DNA from: Rhodobacterales bacterium
Lineage (GTDB): Bacteria > Pseudomonadota > Alphaproteobacteria > Rhodobacterales > Rhodobacteraceae
DNA length: 64,000 nt
Assembly (NCBI GenBank): GCA_003249215.1
Contig: QKJR01000079.1
Coordinates: 110,134 to 174,133, forward strand
Direction: 5' to 3'
Shown here: positions 52,691 to 62,871 of the stretch, piece after piece
Position numbering within the stretch: the stretch's first letter is position 1
Layout of the letters: every line of letters starts with the position of its first letter
The notes under the pieces: model-generated
What the model was told of the DNA's origin: nothing
Seen by the model: only the letters and a program-made list of their open reading frames with translations
Databases searched by the model: none
Translations under genes and position numbers: made by a program

Positions 52691-53563
52691 ATGTTCTGGA
52701 TCCAGCTCGTCAACGGGCTCATGGAAGGCATGACGCTGTTCCTGATCGCCTCGGGCCTGACGCTGATCTTCGGCGTGACCCGCATCATCAACTTCGCGCA
52801 TGGCTCGCTCTACATGCTGGGCGCGTTCATGACCTACGAACTGGTACCGCTGATCGCGCCGGGCACTCTGGGCGGGTTCTTCGCCGCGGTGCTGATCGCG
52901 GGGCTCGCCGTCTCGGTGCTTGGCGTCGTCTTCGAGATGCTGGCGCTGCGCCGGATCTATGGCGCGGACGGGCTGATGCAGCTCATCGTCACGGTGGCCC
53001 TCGTGCTGATCCTGCGCGATGCGGTGCGGATGATCTGGGGGCCGAACAGCCTCAGCGTACCGATGCCCGACCCGCTGATGGGCGCGCTGCAGATCGGCCA
53101 GAGCTATTTCCCGCTGTTCCCGATCGCGGTGTTCGCCGCGGGTCTCGTGGTCGTGGGGGCGATGATCTGGACGATCTATTTCACCCGCGCCGGGATCCTG
53201 CTGCGCGCGGGCACCGATGACCGGGGCATGGTCGCACTGTGCGGCGTGAATGAAAAACTGATCTTCACCGCGGTCTTTGCGGCGGGCGCCTTTCTGGCGG
53301 GCCTCGCCGGCGGTCTCGCCGCGCCCTATGGCGAGGTCAATCACCTCTTGGACACCACCGTCATCGTTTCGGCCTTCATCGTCTGCGTGATCGGCGGTTT
53401 GGGCAACCTGTACGGAGCCCTTGCCGGGGCGCTGGTCGTCGGGATCACCAAGGCGATCGGCGTGATGTATTTTCCCCGGCTCTCGATGGTGCTGATCTTC
53501 CTGATCATGGCGCTCGTCCTCATCGCCCGCTCGATGGGCCGCCAGGGGGGGAGCGCGCGATGA
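52691..53563 (+). CDS. Branched-chain-type ABC importer permease (LivH-like)
   Basis: A 290-aa inner-membrane permease with about eight helices, beginning with the typical LVNGLMEGMTLFLIASGLTLIFGVTRIINFAHGSLYMLGAF of LivH proteins. ATG 52691 follows GGGAGAA. The stop overlaps the next gene (ATGA at 53560). Confidence 0.87.
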   Translation: MFWIQLVNGLMEGMTLFLIASGLTLIFGVTRIINFAHGSLYMLGAFMTYELVPLIAPGTLGGFFAAVLIAGLAVSVLGVVFEMLALRRIYGADGLMQLIVTVALVLILRDAVRMIWGPNSLSVPMPDPLMGALQIGQSYFPLFPIAVFAAGLVVVGAMIWTIYFTRAGILLRAGTDDRGMVALCGVNEKLIFTAVFAAGAFLAGLAGGLAAPYGEVNHLLDTTVIVSAFIVCVIGGLGNLYGALAGALVVGITKAIGVMYFPRLSMVLIFLIMALVLIARSMGRQGGSAR

Positions 53564-54525
53564 CCGATCCCCGCATCCTTTGGGCGCAGGTCGCCCGCGC
53601 CGCGGTGAACTGGAAGCTGATCGCGCCGCTCCTGATCGCGGTCGAGGCGCTGAACTGGCTCGCGCCCGCCTCGACCTCGACGATGCTGACCGAGATCGCG
53701 ATCCTCGCGCTTTTCGCCGCCTCGCTGAACCTGCTGATGAGCTTCGGCCATATGGTGAGCTTCGGCCATGCCGCCTATTTCGGGCTCGGCGCCTATGGCT
53801 TTACGCTGGCCGTGGTCCGCGCGGGCCTGCCGCCCGAGGCGGCGCTCCTCGCGGGGCCCATGGTCGCGGCACTTGGCGGGCTGATCTTCGGCGCGCTCTG
53901 CGTGCGCCTGACCGAGATCTATTTCGCGATGCTCACGCTCGCCTGCGCGCAGATCACCTATACGGTTCTGTTCCAATGGTATGATTTCACCGGCGGCGAC
54001 ACCGGCATCACCGGCTTCATGACCCCGCGTCTGGGCCTCTCCGAGGCGGGCTATGCGAGCTTCGCGCTTTGGACTGTCGTTCTCGCTGTGCTCGCGCTCT
54101 GGGTGATCGTGAAATCGCCTCTGGGCCTCATGATCCGCGCCGTCGGCCAGGATCGCGCCCGGGCCGAGGCGCTGGGGCTTGGCGCGCGCAAGGTGCAGCT
54201 CACCGCCTTCGTCATCGCGGCCTTCTTCGCGGGCATCGCCGGCACGCTTTATGCGGTGCTGCACGGCTCGGCCTTCCCCGATTACGCGGGGCTCAGCCTG
54301 ACGCTCGACGGGCTGATCATGGTGGTGCTGGGGGGGCTGAACAGCTTTGCGGGCGGGATCTGGGGCGCGGTGATCTATCAGCTGCTGTCCACCTTCGTGC
54401 CCAAGGTCATTCACGAATGGGAGCTGGTGCTGGGCTTTGTCCTGCTCGGGATTTGCCTTGCCATGCCGCATGGCTTCGTGGGGCTTCTCAAACGCCTCGG
54501 CCTTGGCCGGAAAGGGGGCAAGTGA
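53560..54525 (+). CDS. Branched-chain-type ABC importer permease (LivM-like)
   Basis: A 321-aa permease, the second membrane subunit. LivM patterns include ASLNLLMSFGHMVSFGHAAYFGLGAYG and AEALGLGARKVQLTAFVIAAFFAGIAGTLYA. The stop overlaps the ATPase start by one base. Confidence 0.87.
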   Translation: MTDPRILWAQVARAAVNWKLIAPLLIAVEALNWLAPASTSTMLTEIAILALFAASLNLLMSFGHMVSFGHAAYFGLGAYGFTLAVVRAGLPPEAALLAGPMVAALGGLIFGALCVRLTEIYFAMLTLACAQITYTVLFQWYDFTGGDTGITGFMTPRLGLSEAGYASFALWTVVLAVLALWVIVKSPLGLMIRAVGQDRARAEALGLGARKVQLTAFVIAAFFAGIAGTLYAVLHGSAFPDYAGLSLTLDGLIMVVLGGLNSFAGGIWGAVIYQLLSTFVPKVIHEWELVLGFVLLGICLAMPHGFVGLLKRLGLGRKGGK

Positions 54526-55271
54526 TGGATCCGATCCTCTCGGCCCGCCACATCCGCAAAAGCTATGGCGCCTTCGTCGCGCTGCGCGACATCTCGCTCG
54601 ATATCCCGCGCGGCGAACGCCACGCGCTGATCGGCCCGAATGGCGCGGGGAAATCCACCTTCATCGCCTGCGTCGCGGGGCAGCTTTCGGGCGTCGAGGG
54701 GCAGATGCTGTTCAAGGACGAGAACGTCACCGCCCTGCAGCCCGCGGCGCTGGCCCGCCGCGGCATCGGCCGGACGTTCCAGATCAGCCGGGCGTTTCTG
54801 CAAATGTCGGTGCTGGAGAACATGATGGCCGCGCATGTCATCGCGTCGGGCCGCTGGGCGAGCCTGTCGCGGGCGATCTATGCCGAGCGGGCCGAACGTG
54901 CCTGCGCGATGCTCGACACCGTGGGCCTTGCCGATCGCGCCCGCGACCGGGTGGCCGACCTCAGCCTCGGCGACCGCAAGCGGCTCGAATTCGGCATGGC
55001 GCTGGTGGGCGAGCCCGACCTTCTGCTGCTCGATGAGCCCACCGCCGGCATGTCGATCAAGGAGCGGCACGCGCTGATGGAAATGGTTGCGGCCCGCGTC
55101 GATGCCGAGGGGCGCACGCTGATCTTCGTCGAGCATGACATCGACGTGGTGATGAAGATCGCCCAGCGGGTGACGGTGATGGTGCGCGGGGCGGTTCTGG
55201 CCGCGGGCACGCCCGCCGAGATCAAGGCCAATGACGAGGTTCAGGCCGTCTATCTGGGAGGGGGGCACTGA
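54525..55271 (+). CDS. Branched-chain-type ABC importer ATPase (LivG-like)
   Basis: A 248-aa ATPase. Walker A GPNGAGKST, Walker B LLLLDEPTAGMS, and a signature LSLGDRKRLE that departs from LSGGQ, as usual for LivG. The LivG-specific IGRTFQISRAF loop is present. Overlaps its neighbours on both sides by one base (TGATG). Confidence 0.87.
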   Translation: MDPILSARHIRKSYGAFVALRDISLDIPRGERHALIGPNGAGKSTFIACVAGQLSGVEGQMLFKDENVTALQPAALARRGIGRTFQISRAFLQMSVLENMMAAHVIASGRWASLSRAIYAERAERACAMLDTVGLADRARDRVADLSLGDRKRLEFGMALVGEPDLLLLDEPTAGMSIKERHALMEMVAARVDAEGRTLIFVEHDIDVVMKIAQRVTVMVRGAVLAAGTPAEIKANDEVQAVYLGGGH

Positions 55272-55978
55272 TGCTTGAGATCCGCAACCTGCATGCCGCC
55301 TATGGCAAGGCCGAGGTGCTGCGCGGCGTCGAGATCGCCGTCGAGCCGGGCGAGGTCGTCTGCCTGATCGGGCGCAATGGCGTGGGCAAGAGCTCGACGA
55401 TGAAATCCATCGTGCGCGATCAGATCGCGGTCACCGGCGGCGAGATCCTGTTCGAAGGTGCCTCGCTCGCCGGGCTGCGTCCGCATGAGGTGATCCGCCG
55501 CGGCGTGGGCTATGTGCCCGAGGACCGGCGCGTCTTCGCCTCGCTCTCCGTGCTCGAAAACCTGCGCGTGCCGCGCCATGTCGCCGCGCAGGACCGCCGC
55601 CGCTGGACGGTCGAGGAGGTGTTTCAACTCTTCCCGCAGCTCCACGATTACCGTCACCGCAAGGCGGGCGTCATGAGCGGGGGCGAGCAACAGATGCTCT
55701 CGATCGCGCGTGCGCTGCTGACCTGCCCCAAGCTCCTGCTGCTCGACGAGCCGCACGAGGGCCTTGCCCCCAAGATCGCCGAGGAGGTGGTCGATGCGAT
55801 CCTCGAACTCAAGCGCGAGGGCGTGTCGATGATCATCTCCGAACAGGCGCTCGGCACGATCCGCCGCTGCGCCGACCGGGTCTACGTGATCGACCGCGGC
55901 GCCACCGTCTGGAACGGCACCGTCGAGGGCTTCTACGCCGACCCGGAAATCACCCGCAAATATCTGATGGTTCAATAG
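55271..55978 (+). CDS. Branched-chain-type ABC importer ATPase (LivF-like)
   Basis: A 235-aa ATPase. Walker A GRNGVGKSS, signature MSGGEQQMLSIARAL, Walker B LLLLDEPHEGLAP (Asp-Glu-Pro-His in place of the usual Asp-Glu-Pro-Ser). Completes the HAAT importer; followed 11 nt later by an acyl-CoA dehydrogenase gene, tying uptake and CoA-pathway genes in one operon. Confidence 0.87.
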   Translation: MLEIRNLHAAYGKAEVLRGVEIAVEPGEVVCLIGRNGVGKSSTMKSIVRDQIAVTGGEILFEGASLAGLRPHEVIRRGVGYVPEDRRVFASLSVLENLRVPRHVAAQDRRRWTVEEVFQLFPQLHDYRHRKAGVMSGGEQQMLSIARALLTCPKLLLLDEPHEGLAPKIAEEVVDAILELKREGVSMIISEQALGTIRRCADRVYVIDRGATVWNGTVEGFYADPEITRKYLMVQ

Positions 55979-55989
55979 GCAGACATCCC

Positions 55990-57150
55990 ATGTATCCCAC
56001 GATCTTCGACACTGACGAGCTGACCGAACTGCGCGACATGACGCGCAAATTTGCCACCGACCGGATCGCGCCGGGCTATCTCGCGCGCGAAAAGGCGGGC
56101 AAGATGGATATGGATCTGGTGCGCGAGATGGGCGCGCTTGGCCTGATCGCGCCCGAACTGCCCGAGGAATTCGGCGGCATGGGCGCGGGCTATCTCTATG
56201 CCGGCACGATCATCGAAGAAATCGCGCGGGCCGATTTCACCTTTGGCTATATCCCGCTGCTGGCCTCGCTGAATGGCCAGATCCTCGCAAAATTCGCGCG
56301 CCCCGACATCGCACGCGAGTGGCTGACCAAGCTGACCGCGGGCGAGATCGTTCTGTCGATCGGCCTGACCGAGCCCAAGGGCGGATCGGATGCCGCGAAC
56401 CTCGGTCTGCGGATGGAGCGCGACGGCGATCATTACATCCTGAACGGCGAGAAGACCTCGATCTCGGCCAACCAGATTTCCGCAGGCACGGTTCTCTTCG
56501 CCCGCTCCGGCCGCCCCGAGGATCGCGCGCGCGGGGTCTCGGCGCTGCTGGTGCCGATGGATCTGCCCGGGATCACTACTTCGAAATTCTCGAACATGGG
56601 GCAGAACTCGATTGGCCACGGCTCGATCTGGTTCGACAATGTGCGGGTGCCCGCCGAATACCTGCTCGGCGAAGAGGGGCAGGGCTTCGTTCAGGTGATG
56701 CAGGGCTTCGATTTCTCGCGCTCGCTCATCGGGTTGCAATGCCTCGGCACCGCGCGCCAGTCGCTCGACGAAACCTGGGCCTATGCGGGTGAGCGCCGCG
56801 CCTTCGGCAAGCCGCTCGCCGCGTTTCAGGGCGTCAGCCACCAGCTCGCCGATTTCGACACCAAGGTCGAGGCCGCGCGGCTGATGAGCCTCAACGCGCT
56901 CTGGCTCAAGGACCGCGGATTGCCGCACACGGCCGAGGCCGCGATGACCAAATGGTGGCCGCCGCTTCTGTCCTATGAGGCGATCCATGCGTGCCTCTTG
57001 ATCCACGGGCATGCGGGCTATGCCGACGGGCTGCCGTTCCAGCAGCGCCTGCGCGACGTGCTCGGCCTGCAGATCGGCGACGGCACCGCGCACATCATGA
57101 AGAACATTATCGCCCGCGAACGGGCCGGCCGCGCCGCCGTGGCGGGCTGA
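55990..57150 (+). CDS. Acyl-CoA dehydrogenase (AliB-like candidate) with Asp at the catalytic-base motif
   Basis: A 386-aa FAD acyl-CoA dehydrogenase. FAD/substrate motifs SIGLTEPKGGSDAAN and TSISANQISAG. The C-terminal motif reads LQIGDGTAHIMKNIIAR: where most family members have Glu-Gly-Thr, this has Asp-Gly-Thr. Together with the adjacent AliA-like ligase this favours a specialised substrate such as cyclohexanecarboxyl-CoA, so it is the better candidate for AliB than the gene at 47883. Assignment is by motif and position, not identity. Confidence 0.8.
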   Translation: MYPTIFDTDELTELRDMTRKFATDRIAPGYLAREKAGKMDMDLVREMGALGLIAPELPEEFGGMGAGYLYAGTIIEEIARADFTFGYIPLLASLNGQILAKFARPDIAREWLTKLTAGEIVLSIGLTEPKGGSDAANLGLRMERDGDHYILNGEKTSISANQISAGTVLFARSGRPEDRARGVSALLVPMDLPGITTSKFSNMGQNSIGHGSIWFDNVRVPAEYLLGEEGQGFVQVMQGFDFSRSLIGLQCLGTARQSLDETWAYAGERRAFGKPLAAFQGVSHQLADFDTKVEAARLMSLNALWLKDRGLPHTAEAAMTKWWPPLLSYEAIHACLLIHGHAGYADGLPFQQRLRDVLGLQIGDGTAHIMKNIIARERAGRAAVAG

Positions 57151-57174
57151 GACAGGACAGAGGGAGGAGAGACC

Positions 57175-58830
57175 ATGCAATTCGATGCCGTTCTGATCGA
57201 ACCGCGCCGCAAGGCGATGGAAGAGGCGGGCTATTGGCCCGGCAAGACCCTGCTCGACTATTTCGAGGAATGCCTCGCCGGGCAGCCCGAGGCCCGCGCG
57301 CTCACCTCGATCACCGTGACCGAGGGCGGGCGCCACGATTTCACCTGGGGTGAGCTCGACGCGCTCTCGTGGCGGGCGGCGGCGGGGCTGCACAAGCTCG
57401 GCCTCGTCAAGGATGACGTGCTCGCCTGTCAGCTTTCGAATTCGTGGGAATTCATCGTCCTCTACATCGCCTGCCGCAAGCTTGGCATCGTCTTCAACCC
57501 GGTGATGCCGATCTTCCGCGAACATGAATTGCTCTTCATGCTCAAACATGGCGAGGCCAAGGCCTTCGTCGTGCCCAAGGTCTTCCACCGCTTCGACCAT
57601 GAGGCGATGGCCGAGGGGATGCGCGCCGATCTGCCCGATCTTGCGCATGTGATCGTCGCGGGCGGGCAGGGCGCGAACAGCTTCGACGCGCTGCTGCTCG
57701 ATCCCGCGCTTGAGGCCGATGACGCGCTCCGCGCGCTCTCGCTGCGGGTCAAGGGCGATGCCAATGACGTCTGTCAGCTGATCTATACCTCGGGCACGAC
57801 GGGCGAGCCCAAGGGGGTGATGCATACCGCGAACACGATGTATTCGAACCTCGTGGCCTATGCCGCGCGGCTGGGGCTGAGTGCCTCGGACCGCATCCTC
57901 ATGGCCTCGCCGATGGCCCACCAGACCGGCTTCATGTATGGCTTCCTGCTGCCCGTGATGCTCGGCGCACGGATGATCCTGATGGATAGCTGGAACAAGG
58001 AGCTGGCCGCGAAGCTGATCGCCTCCGAGGGCGCGACCTTCACCATGGCCTCGACCCCGTTCCTGATGGACCTCTCGACCGCGGTCGAAGAGGGCGGGGC
58101 GGATATGTCGAGCCTGCGGATCTTCCTTTGTGCCGGCACGGCGATCCCGGGGCCGCTGGTCGAGCGCGCGCATGCGATCCTCGGCGCCAAGGTGATCTCG
58201 GCCTGGGGCATGACCGAAAACGGCGCGGTCACCGTGGTCGCGCCGTCGGACCCCGACGAACGCTCGGTCCATACCGATGGCTTCGTGCTGCCCGGGATGG
58301 AATTGCAGATCCGCGGCGAGGGCGGCCAGCCGGTGCCCCCGGGCCATGAGGGCGAGCTCTACGTCCGCGGCTGTTCGAACTTCGGCGGCTATCTCAAGCG
58401 CCCGCAATGGAACAACACCGACGCGGACGGCTGGTTCGACACCGGCGATATCGCGCGGATGGATGCGGCGGGCTACATCCGCATCTGCGGCCGCTCGAAG
58501 GATGTGATCATCCGCGGCGCCGAGAATATCCCCGTGGTCGAGGTCGAGGCGCTGCTCTACAAGCACCCCGCCGTGCAGCAGGTCGCCATCGTCGCCTATC
58601 CTGACGAGCGTCTGGGCGAGCGGGCCTGCGCCTTCATAGTGCCGAAACCGGGGCAAAGCGTCGATTTCGCCTCGATGATCGGCTTCCTCGAGGGGCAGCA
58701 TCTGGCCAAGCAATATTTCCCGGAACGCCTTGAAGTGCGGGAGAAACTGCCCTCGACCGCCTCGGGCAAGATCCAGAAATTCGCCCTGAGGAACGAGCTC
58801 AAGGCCGAATACGAGGCCGCGCGGGCATGA
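57175..58830 (+). CDS. Acyl-CoA synthetase, AliA-like (cyclohexanecarboxylate-CoA ligase candidate)
   Basis: An ANL-superfamily ligase of 551 aa that activates a carboxylic acid to its CoA thioester with ATP. AMP-binding motif LIYTSGTTGEPKGVMHT, aromatic motif AWGMTENGAVT, hinge GWFDTGDIARMD..GYIRICGRSKD and C-terminal Lys in PSTASGKIQKFALR. The N-terminal half resembles R. palustris AliA in length and pattern (EGYW-type start; NPVMPIFREHELLFMLKHGEAK). First step of the pathway. ATG 57175 follows GGGAGGAG. Confidence 0.83.
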   Translation: MQFDAVLIEPRRKAMEEAGYWPGKTLLDYFEECLAGQPEARALTSITVTEGGRHDFTWGELDALSWRAAAGLHKLGLVKDDVLACQLSNSWEFIVLYIACRKLGIVFNPVMPIFREHELLFMLKHGEAKAFVVPKVFHRFDHEAMAEGMRADLPDLAHVIVAGGQGANSFDALLLDPALEADDALRALSLRVKGDANDVCQLIYTSGTTGEPKGVMHTANTMYSNLVAYAARLGLSASDRILMASPMAHQTGFMYGFLLPVMLGARMILMDSWNKELAAKLIASEGATFTMASTPFLMDLSTAVEEGGADMSSLRIFLCAGTAIPGPLVERAHAILGAKVISAWGMTENGAVTVVAPSDPDERSVHTDGFVLPGMELQIRGEGGQPVPPGHEGELYVRGCSNFGGYLKRPQWNNTDADGWFDTGDIARMDAAGYIRICGRSKDVIIRGAENIPVVEVEALLYKHPAVQQVAIVAYPDERLGERACAFIVPKPGQSVDFASMIGFLEGQHLAKQYFPERLEVREKLPSTASGKIQKFALRNELKAEYEAARA

Positions 58831-59597
58831 GTCAGCAACTGCTCCTCGCGCCGCGGGTGGCGGTAACCGGCGCGGGCGGGCCGATGGGCCTTGCCATCGC
58901 GCGCAGGCTCGCCCGGGCGGGCGCGCGGGGCCTCGCGCTCAGCGATATCTCGGGCACCCGGCTCGATGCGAATGCCGCGGCTCTGCGCGCGGAATTCCCC
59001 GGGCTCGATCTGGTGTCGCTGCGCGGCGACTTGACCCGTGGTGACGAGGCCCGAGGTTTCGCCACCGCGGCGCTCGCGGCGATGGGCGGGATCGATGTGC
59101 TGGTGAATACGGTGGGCGGGCTGCGCTCGGCACAGCTTTACACGCCGCTCCTTGAGATGACCGAGGAGCAATGGCGCGCGACCTTCGATCTGAACCTGAT
59201 GGGGGGCTTTCACCTGATCCGCGCCTTCGCGCCGGGGATGCTCGACCGCGGGGCCGGGCGGATCGTGAATTTCGCGACTATCGTCTTCGGCGGCGAGAAG
59301 GGGCAGACCGATTACGCCGCGGCCAAGGCGGCGGTCGCCTCGATGACCCGCTCGCTGGCGGCCGAGTTCGCCCCCGCGATCACCGTCAACGCCGTGGCAC
59401 CGGGGCTGACCCGCACCTCGGTCACCCGGAACATGCCCCCCGAAGAGGCCGCGCGCCTGACCGGCGGGGCGTTCAATCCCCGCATGGCCGAGCCCGAGGA
59501 GATCGCCGAGGCGGTCGCCTTCCTCGCCTCGGAACCGGCGCGCTTCGTGACCGGCGAGATCATCGCCGTCTCGGGCGGCCTCCATCCGCATCTCTAG
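58827..59597 (+). CDS. Short-chain dehydrogenase/reductase
   Basis: A 256-aa SDR. The nucleotide motif is TGAGGPMG, a variant of TGxxxGxG. Catalytic YAAAK is present, and the preceding Ser position (NFATIVFGG) is less standard. Translationally coupled to the ligase (ATGA overlap) and 8 nt before the fused hydratase gene. Probably oxidises a hydroxyacyl-CoA intermediate or handles a substituted ring; the exact step is unclear because BadH is encoded elsewhere in the operon. Confidence 0.8.
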   Translation: MSQQLLLAPRVAVTGAGGPMGLAIARRLARAGARGLALSDISGTRLDANAAALRAEFPGLDLVSLRGDLTRGDEARGFATAALAAMGGIDVLVNTVGGLRSAQLYTPLLEMTEEQWRATFDLNLMGGFHLIRAFAPGMLDRGAGRIVNFATIVFGGEKGQTDYAAAKAAVASMTRSLAAEFAPAITVNAVAPGLTRTSVTRNMPPEEAARLTGGAFNPRMAEPEEIAEAVAFLASEPARFVTGEIIAVSGGLHPHL

Positions 59598-59605
59598 AGG
59601 TTTCC

Positions 59606-61666
59606 ATGTCCGATCCGGTTCGTTTTTCTCTCGACGGGGCCACCGCGCTGATCACGATCGACAACCCGCCGGTCAATGTGACCTCGCAGGCGGTGCGTGC
59701 GGGGCTGATGGCGGCGCTCGATGCGGCCGAGGGCTCGGGGGCTGCGCGCGTCGTGCTGACCGGCGCGGGCCGGGCCTTCGTGGCCGGCGCCGATGCCAAG
59801 GAATTCGACGCCGCCCCCGTGGCCCCGCATCTGCCCGATGTGGTGGCGCGGATCGAGGGATTTGCCATCCCGGTCGTGGCCGCGATCAACGGCGCGGCCT
59901 TGGGCGGCGGGCTCGAACTGGCGCTGGCCTGCGCCGCGCGGGTGGCAGCACCCGGCGCGACGCTCGGTCTGCCCGAGGTGACGCTGGGCGTGGTGCCGGG
60001 CGCGGGCGGCACGCAAAGGCTGCCCCGGCTGATCGGGCTTGGGCCCGCGCTTTCGCTCATCTCTGAGGGGCGTGTGATCGGCGCGGCCGAGGCCGCAAAA
60101 CTCGGGCTTGTCGATGCGCTGGCCGAAGACCCGGTGGCGGCTGCCCGCGATCTGGCCTTGCCCGAGCGCCCGGCGACCGGCGCGATGCCGGCGCCCGCCG
60201 CCGATCCGGCCGCACTCGAGGCCGCCCGCGCCCAGGCCGCGCGCCGTGCCAAGGGGCAGGAGGCGCCGCGCCTCGCCATCGACCTCGTGGCCGCGACGAC
60301 CTCGCTGTCGATGGCCGAGGGGCTCGCCTGCGAGCGCGAGACCTTCCTCACGCTCAAGATCTCCGATCAGGCCGCCGCCCTGCGTCATGTGTTCTTCGCC
60401 GAACGCGCCGCGATGGCGCGCGGGCGCAAGGGCGGGGCCGAGATCACGACGGCCATCGTCGTCGGCGGCGGCACGATGGGGGCGGCGATTGCCTATGCGC
60501 TGGCGGGCGTGGGCATTTCGGTCGCCCTCGTGGAAACCGATCAGGCCGGGGCAGAGCGGGCGCGGGCCAATGTCGCCAAGCTCTATGCCGAGGCCGTGGC
60601 GCGCGGCAAATCCTCCCCGGAGGCGGCCGCGGCCGCCCAGTCCGCGCGCCACACCTATCACGCGGGCTACGCCGATCTGCCGCCCGCAGAGATCGCCATC
60701 GAGGCGGTCTTCGAGGATCTCGCGGTCAAGAAGGCGGTCTTTGCCGCCCTCGATGCGGCGCTGCCCGAGACGGCGATCCTCGCCACCAACACCTCTTATC
60801 TGAACCCCGATCTGATCGCCGAGAGGCTGCGCAACCCGGGCCGCTTCCTCGGGCTGCATTTCTTCAGTCCGGCACATGTGATGAAGCTCGTCGAGGTGAT
60901 CCGCGCGGCCACGACCTCGGCCGAGACGCTCGAAACCGTGCTGCGGCTGACCGCGCGGCTCAAGAAGATCGCCGTGCCTGCGGGGGTTTGCGACGGGTTC
61001 ATCGGCAACCGGATCCTGACGCGGTATCGGCAAATCTGCGACGTGATGTTGATCGAGGGGGCGCTGCCCGCACAGATCGACGCGGCCCTGCGCGGCTTCG
61101 GCATGGCGATGGGGCCTTATGAGGTGCAGGACCTTTCGGGCCTCGACATCGCCTATGCCAATCGCAAGCGGATGGGTTGGGCCACGCTGCCGGGGTTCCG
61201 CTACATCCCGATCGCCGACCGGATCGTGGACGAGACCGGGCGGCTCGGGCGCAAGACCGGTGCGGGCTGGTATGATTACGAGGGGGGCAAGGCGAGCCCC
61301 TCGGCGCTGATCAATCAGATCGTCGTTTCAGAGAGCTCGCGCGCGGGGATCGCACGGCGCAGCTTCACCGACGACGAGATCGTCTCGCGCGCCATCACCG
61401 CGATGATCGAAGAGGGCGCGCGCATCCTCGAAGAGGGGATCGCCGCGAGCCCCGCCGATATCGACCTCGTGCTGGTGCATGGCTACGGCTTCCCGCGCTG
61501 GCGCGGCGGGCCGATGCATTATGCCGAGCGCACGGGCCTGCCCGAAATCTGCGCCCGGATCGAGGGTTTCGCCGCCGCCGACCCGCTTTCCTGGGCCTTG
61601 CCCGAGATCCTGCGCCGCGCGGCCGACACCGGCCGCCCCCTGACCGACCTGACGAGGACATCATGA
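59606..61666 (+). CDS. Fused enoyl-CoA hydratase/3-hydroxyacyl-CoA dehydrogenase (FadB/PimF-like)
   Basis: A 686-aa bifunctional beta-oxidation enzyme. Crotonase domain (about 1-190): [34 protein letters not shown]-binding dehydrogenase (about 285-470): [45 protein letters not shown]-terminal dehydrogenase repeats to the end. Start ATG 59606. In a bad-type cluster it would process 2,3-dehydropimeloyl-CoA to 3-oxopimeloyl-CoA, as PimF does in R. palustris; adipyl-CoA is equally plausible. The stop overlaps the thiolase start. Confidence 0.87.
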   Translation: MSDPVRFSLDGATALITIDNPPVNVTSQAVRAGLMAALDAAEGSGAARVVLTGAGRAFVAGADAKEFDAAPVAPHLPDVVARIEGFAIPVVAAINGAALGGGLELALACAARVAAPGATLGLPEVTLGVVPGAGGTQRLPRLIGLGPALSLISEGRVIGAAEAAKLGLVDALAEDPVAAARDLALPERPATGAMPAPAADPAALEAARAQAARRAKGQEAPRLAIDLVAATTSLSMAEGLACERETFLTLKISDQAAALRHVFFAERAAMARGRKGGAEITTAIVVGGGTMGAAIAYALAGVGISVALVETDQAGAERARANVAKLYAEAVARGKSSPEAAAAAQSARHTYHAGYADLPPAEIAIEAVFEDLAVKKAVFAALDAALPETAILATNTSYLNPDLIAERLRNPGRFLGLHFFSPAHVMKLVEVIRAATTSAETLETVLRLTARLKKIAVPAGVCDGFIGNRILTRYRQICDVMLIEGALPAQIDAALRGFGMAMGPYEVQDLSGLDIAYANRKRMGWATLPGFRYIPIADRIVDETGRLGRKTGAGWYDYEGGKASPSALINQIVVSESSRAGIARRSFTDDEIVSRAITAMIEEGARILEEGIAASPADIDLVLVHGYGFPRWRGGPMHYAERTGLPEICARIEGFAAADPLSWALPEILRRAADTGRPLTDLTRTS

Positions 61667-62865
61667 CCGACGCTTTCATCTGCGACTATATCCGCACGCC
61701 GATCGGCCGCTACGCCGGGGCGCTCGCCGCGGTGCGCACCGACGATCTGGCGGCGATCCCGCTCATTGAACTTCTCGCGCGCAATCCGGGGCTCGATCCC
61801 GCCGCGGTCGAGGAAGTGTGGATGGGCTGCGCCAATCAGGCGGGCGAGGACAACCGCAATGTGGCGCGGATGGCGCTTCTGCTGGCGGGTCTGCCCGAGA
61901 CGGTGCCCGGCGTAACGGTCAACCGGCTCTGCGGCTCGGGGCTCGAGGCGGTGGCGGCGGCCGCGCGCGCGGTGCAGGCGGGCGATATCGAGCTTGCGAT
62001 CGCCGCGGGCGTCGAGAGCATGACCCGCGCGCCCTTCGTGATGCCGAAGGCGGCCTCGGCCTGGGGGCGCGCCAACGAAGTGCATGACACGACGATCGGC
62101 TGGCGCTTCGTCAATCCGAAGATGAAGGCGGCCTACGGCACCGACTCGATGCCCGAGACCGCGCAGAACCTCGCCGATGAATATGGCATCAGCCGGGCCG
62201 ATCAGGATGCTTTCGCGCTGCGCTCGCAGGCGCTTGCGGCCGCGGCGCAGGCCAATGGCCGGCTTGGGGCAGAGATCGTCCCAGTCACGGTTGCGCTCGG
62301 CCGCGGCAAGACGGCCGAGGTCACGCAGGACGAACATCCCCGCGCCACCACGCTCGAGGATCTCGGGCGGCTGAAGCCGATCACCCGGCCCGATGGCTCG
62401 GTGACCGCGGGCAATGCGTCGGGCGTGAACGACGGGGCGGCGGCGCTGATCGTGGCCTCCGCCGCGGCGGCGAAGCGTCACGGGCTGACCCCGATCGCGC
62501 GGATCGTCGGCGCCGCCGCGGCCGGTGTCGCGCCGCGGGTGATGGGCTATGGCCCGGTGCCTGCCGTGCGCAAGCTGCTGTCGAGGGCCGGGATCGGCCT
62601 CGACGCGCTCGACGTGATCGAGCTGAACGAGGCCTTCGCGGCGCAGGCGCTCGCCGTCACCCGGGGCCTTGGCCTTGCCGACGACGACCCGCGCGTGAAC
62701 CCGAACGGCGGTGCCATCGCGCTCGGCCATCCGCTTGGCATGTCGGGGACGCGGATCGCGGGCTCGGCGGCGCTGGAGCTTGCGCGCACCGGGGGCCGCT
62801 ATGGGCTCGCCACGATGTGCGTGGGCGTGGGGCAGGGTGCCGCGCTGCTGATCGAGCGGGCGTGA
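61663..62865 (+). CDS. Acetyl-CoA acyltransferase, PcaF/PaaJ-type thiolase
   Basis: A 400-aa thiolase. Nucleophilic Cys in [10 protein letters not shown] (about 89), His in [15 protein letters not shown] and the second Cys in [12 protein letters not shown]-terminus [20 protein letters not shown] and [16 protein letters not shown] are typical of 3-oxoadipyl-CoA thiolases, which cleave 3-oxo-dicarboxylyl-CoA esters. It would cut 3-oxopimeloyl-CoA to glutaryl-CoA (or 3-oxoadipyl-CoA to succinyl-CoA) plus acetyl-CoA. Last gene of the long operon; repeat element copy 2 follows. Confidence 0.88.
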   Translation: MTDAFICDYIRTPIGRYAGALAAVRTDDLAAIPLIELLARNPGLDPAAVEEVWMGCANQAGEDNRNVARMALLLAGLPETVPGVTVNRLCGSGLEAVAAAARAVQAGDIELAIAAGVESMTRAPFVMPKAASAWGRANEVHDTTIGWRFVNPKMKAAYGTDSMPETAQNLADEYGISRADQDAFALRSQALAAAAQANGRLGAEIVPVTVALGRGKTAEVTQDEHPRATTLEDLGRLKPITRPDGSVTAGNASGVNDGAAALIVASAAAAKRHGLTPIARIVGAAAAGVAPRVMGYGPVPAVRKLLSRAGIGLDALDVIELNEAFAAQALAVTRGLGLADDDPRVNPNGGAIALGHPLGMSGTRIAGSAALELARTGGRYGLATMCVGVGQGAALLIERA

Positions 62866-62871
62866 GCCGGG

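Noticed and set aside
55972..58713. Long open frame (about 913 codons) on the - strand
   Set aside because: Antisense to the acyl-CoA dehydrogenase and ligase genes, with no family motif and no ribosome-binding site.
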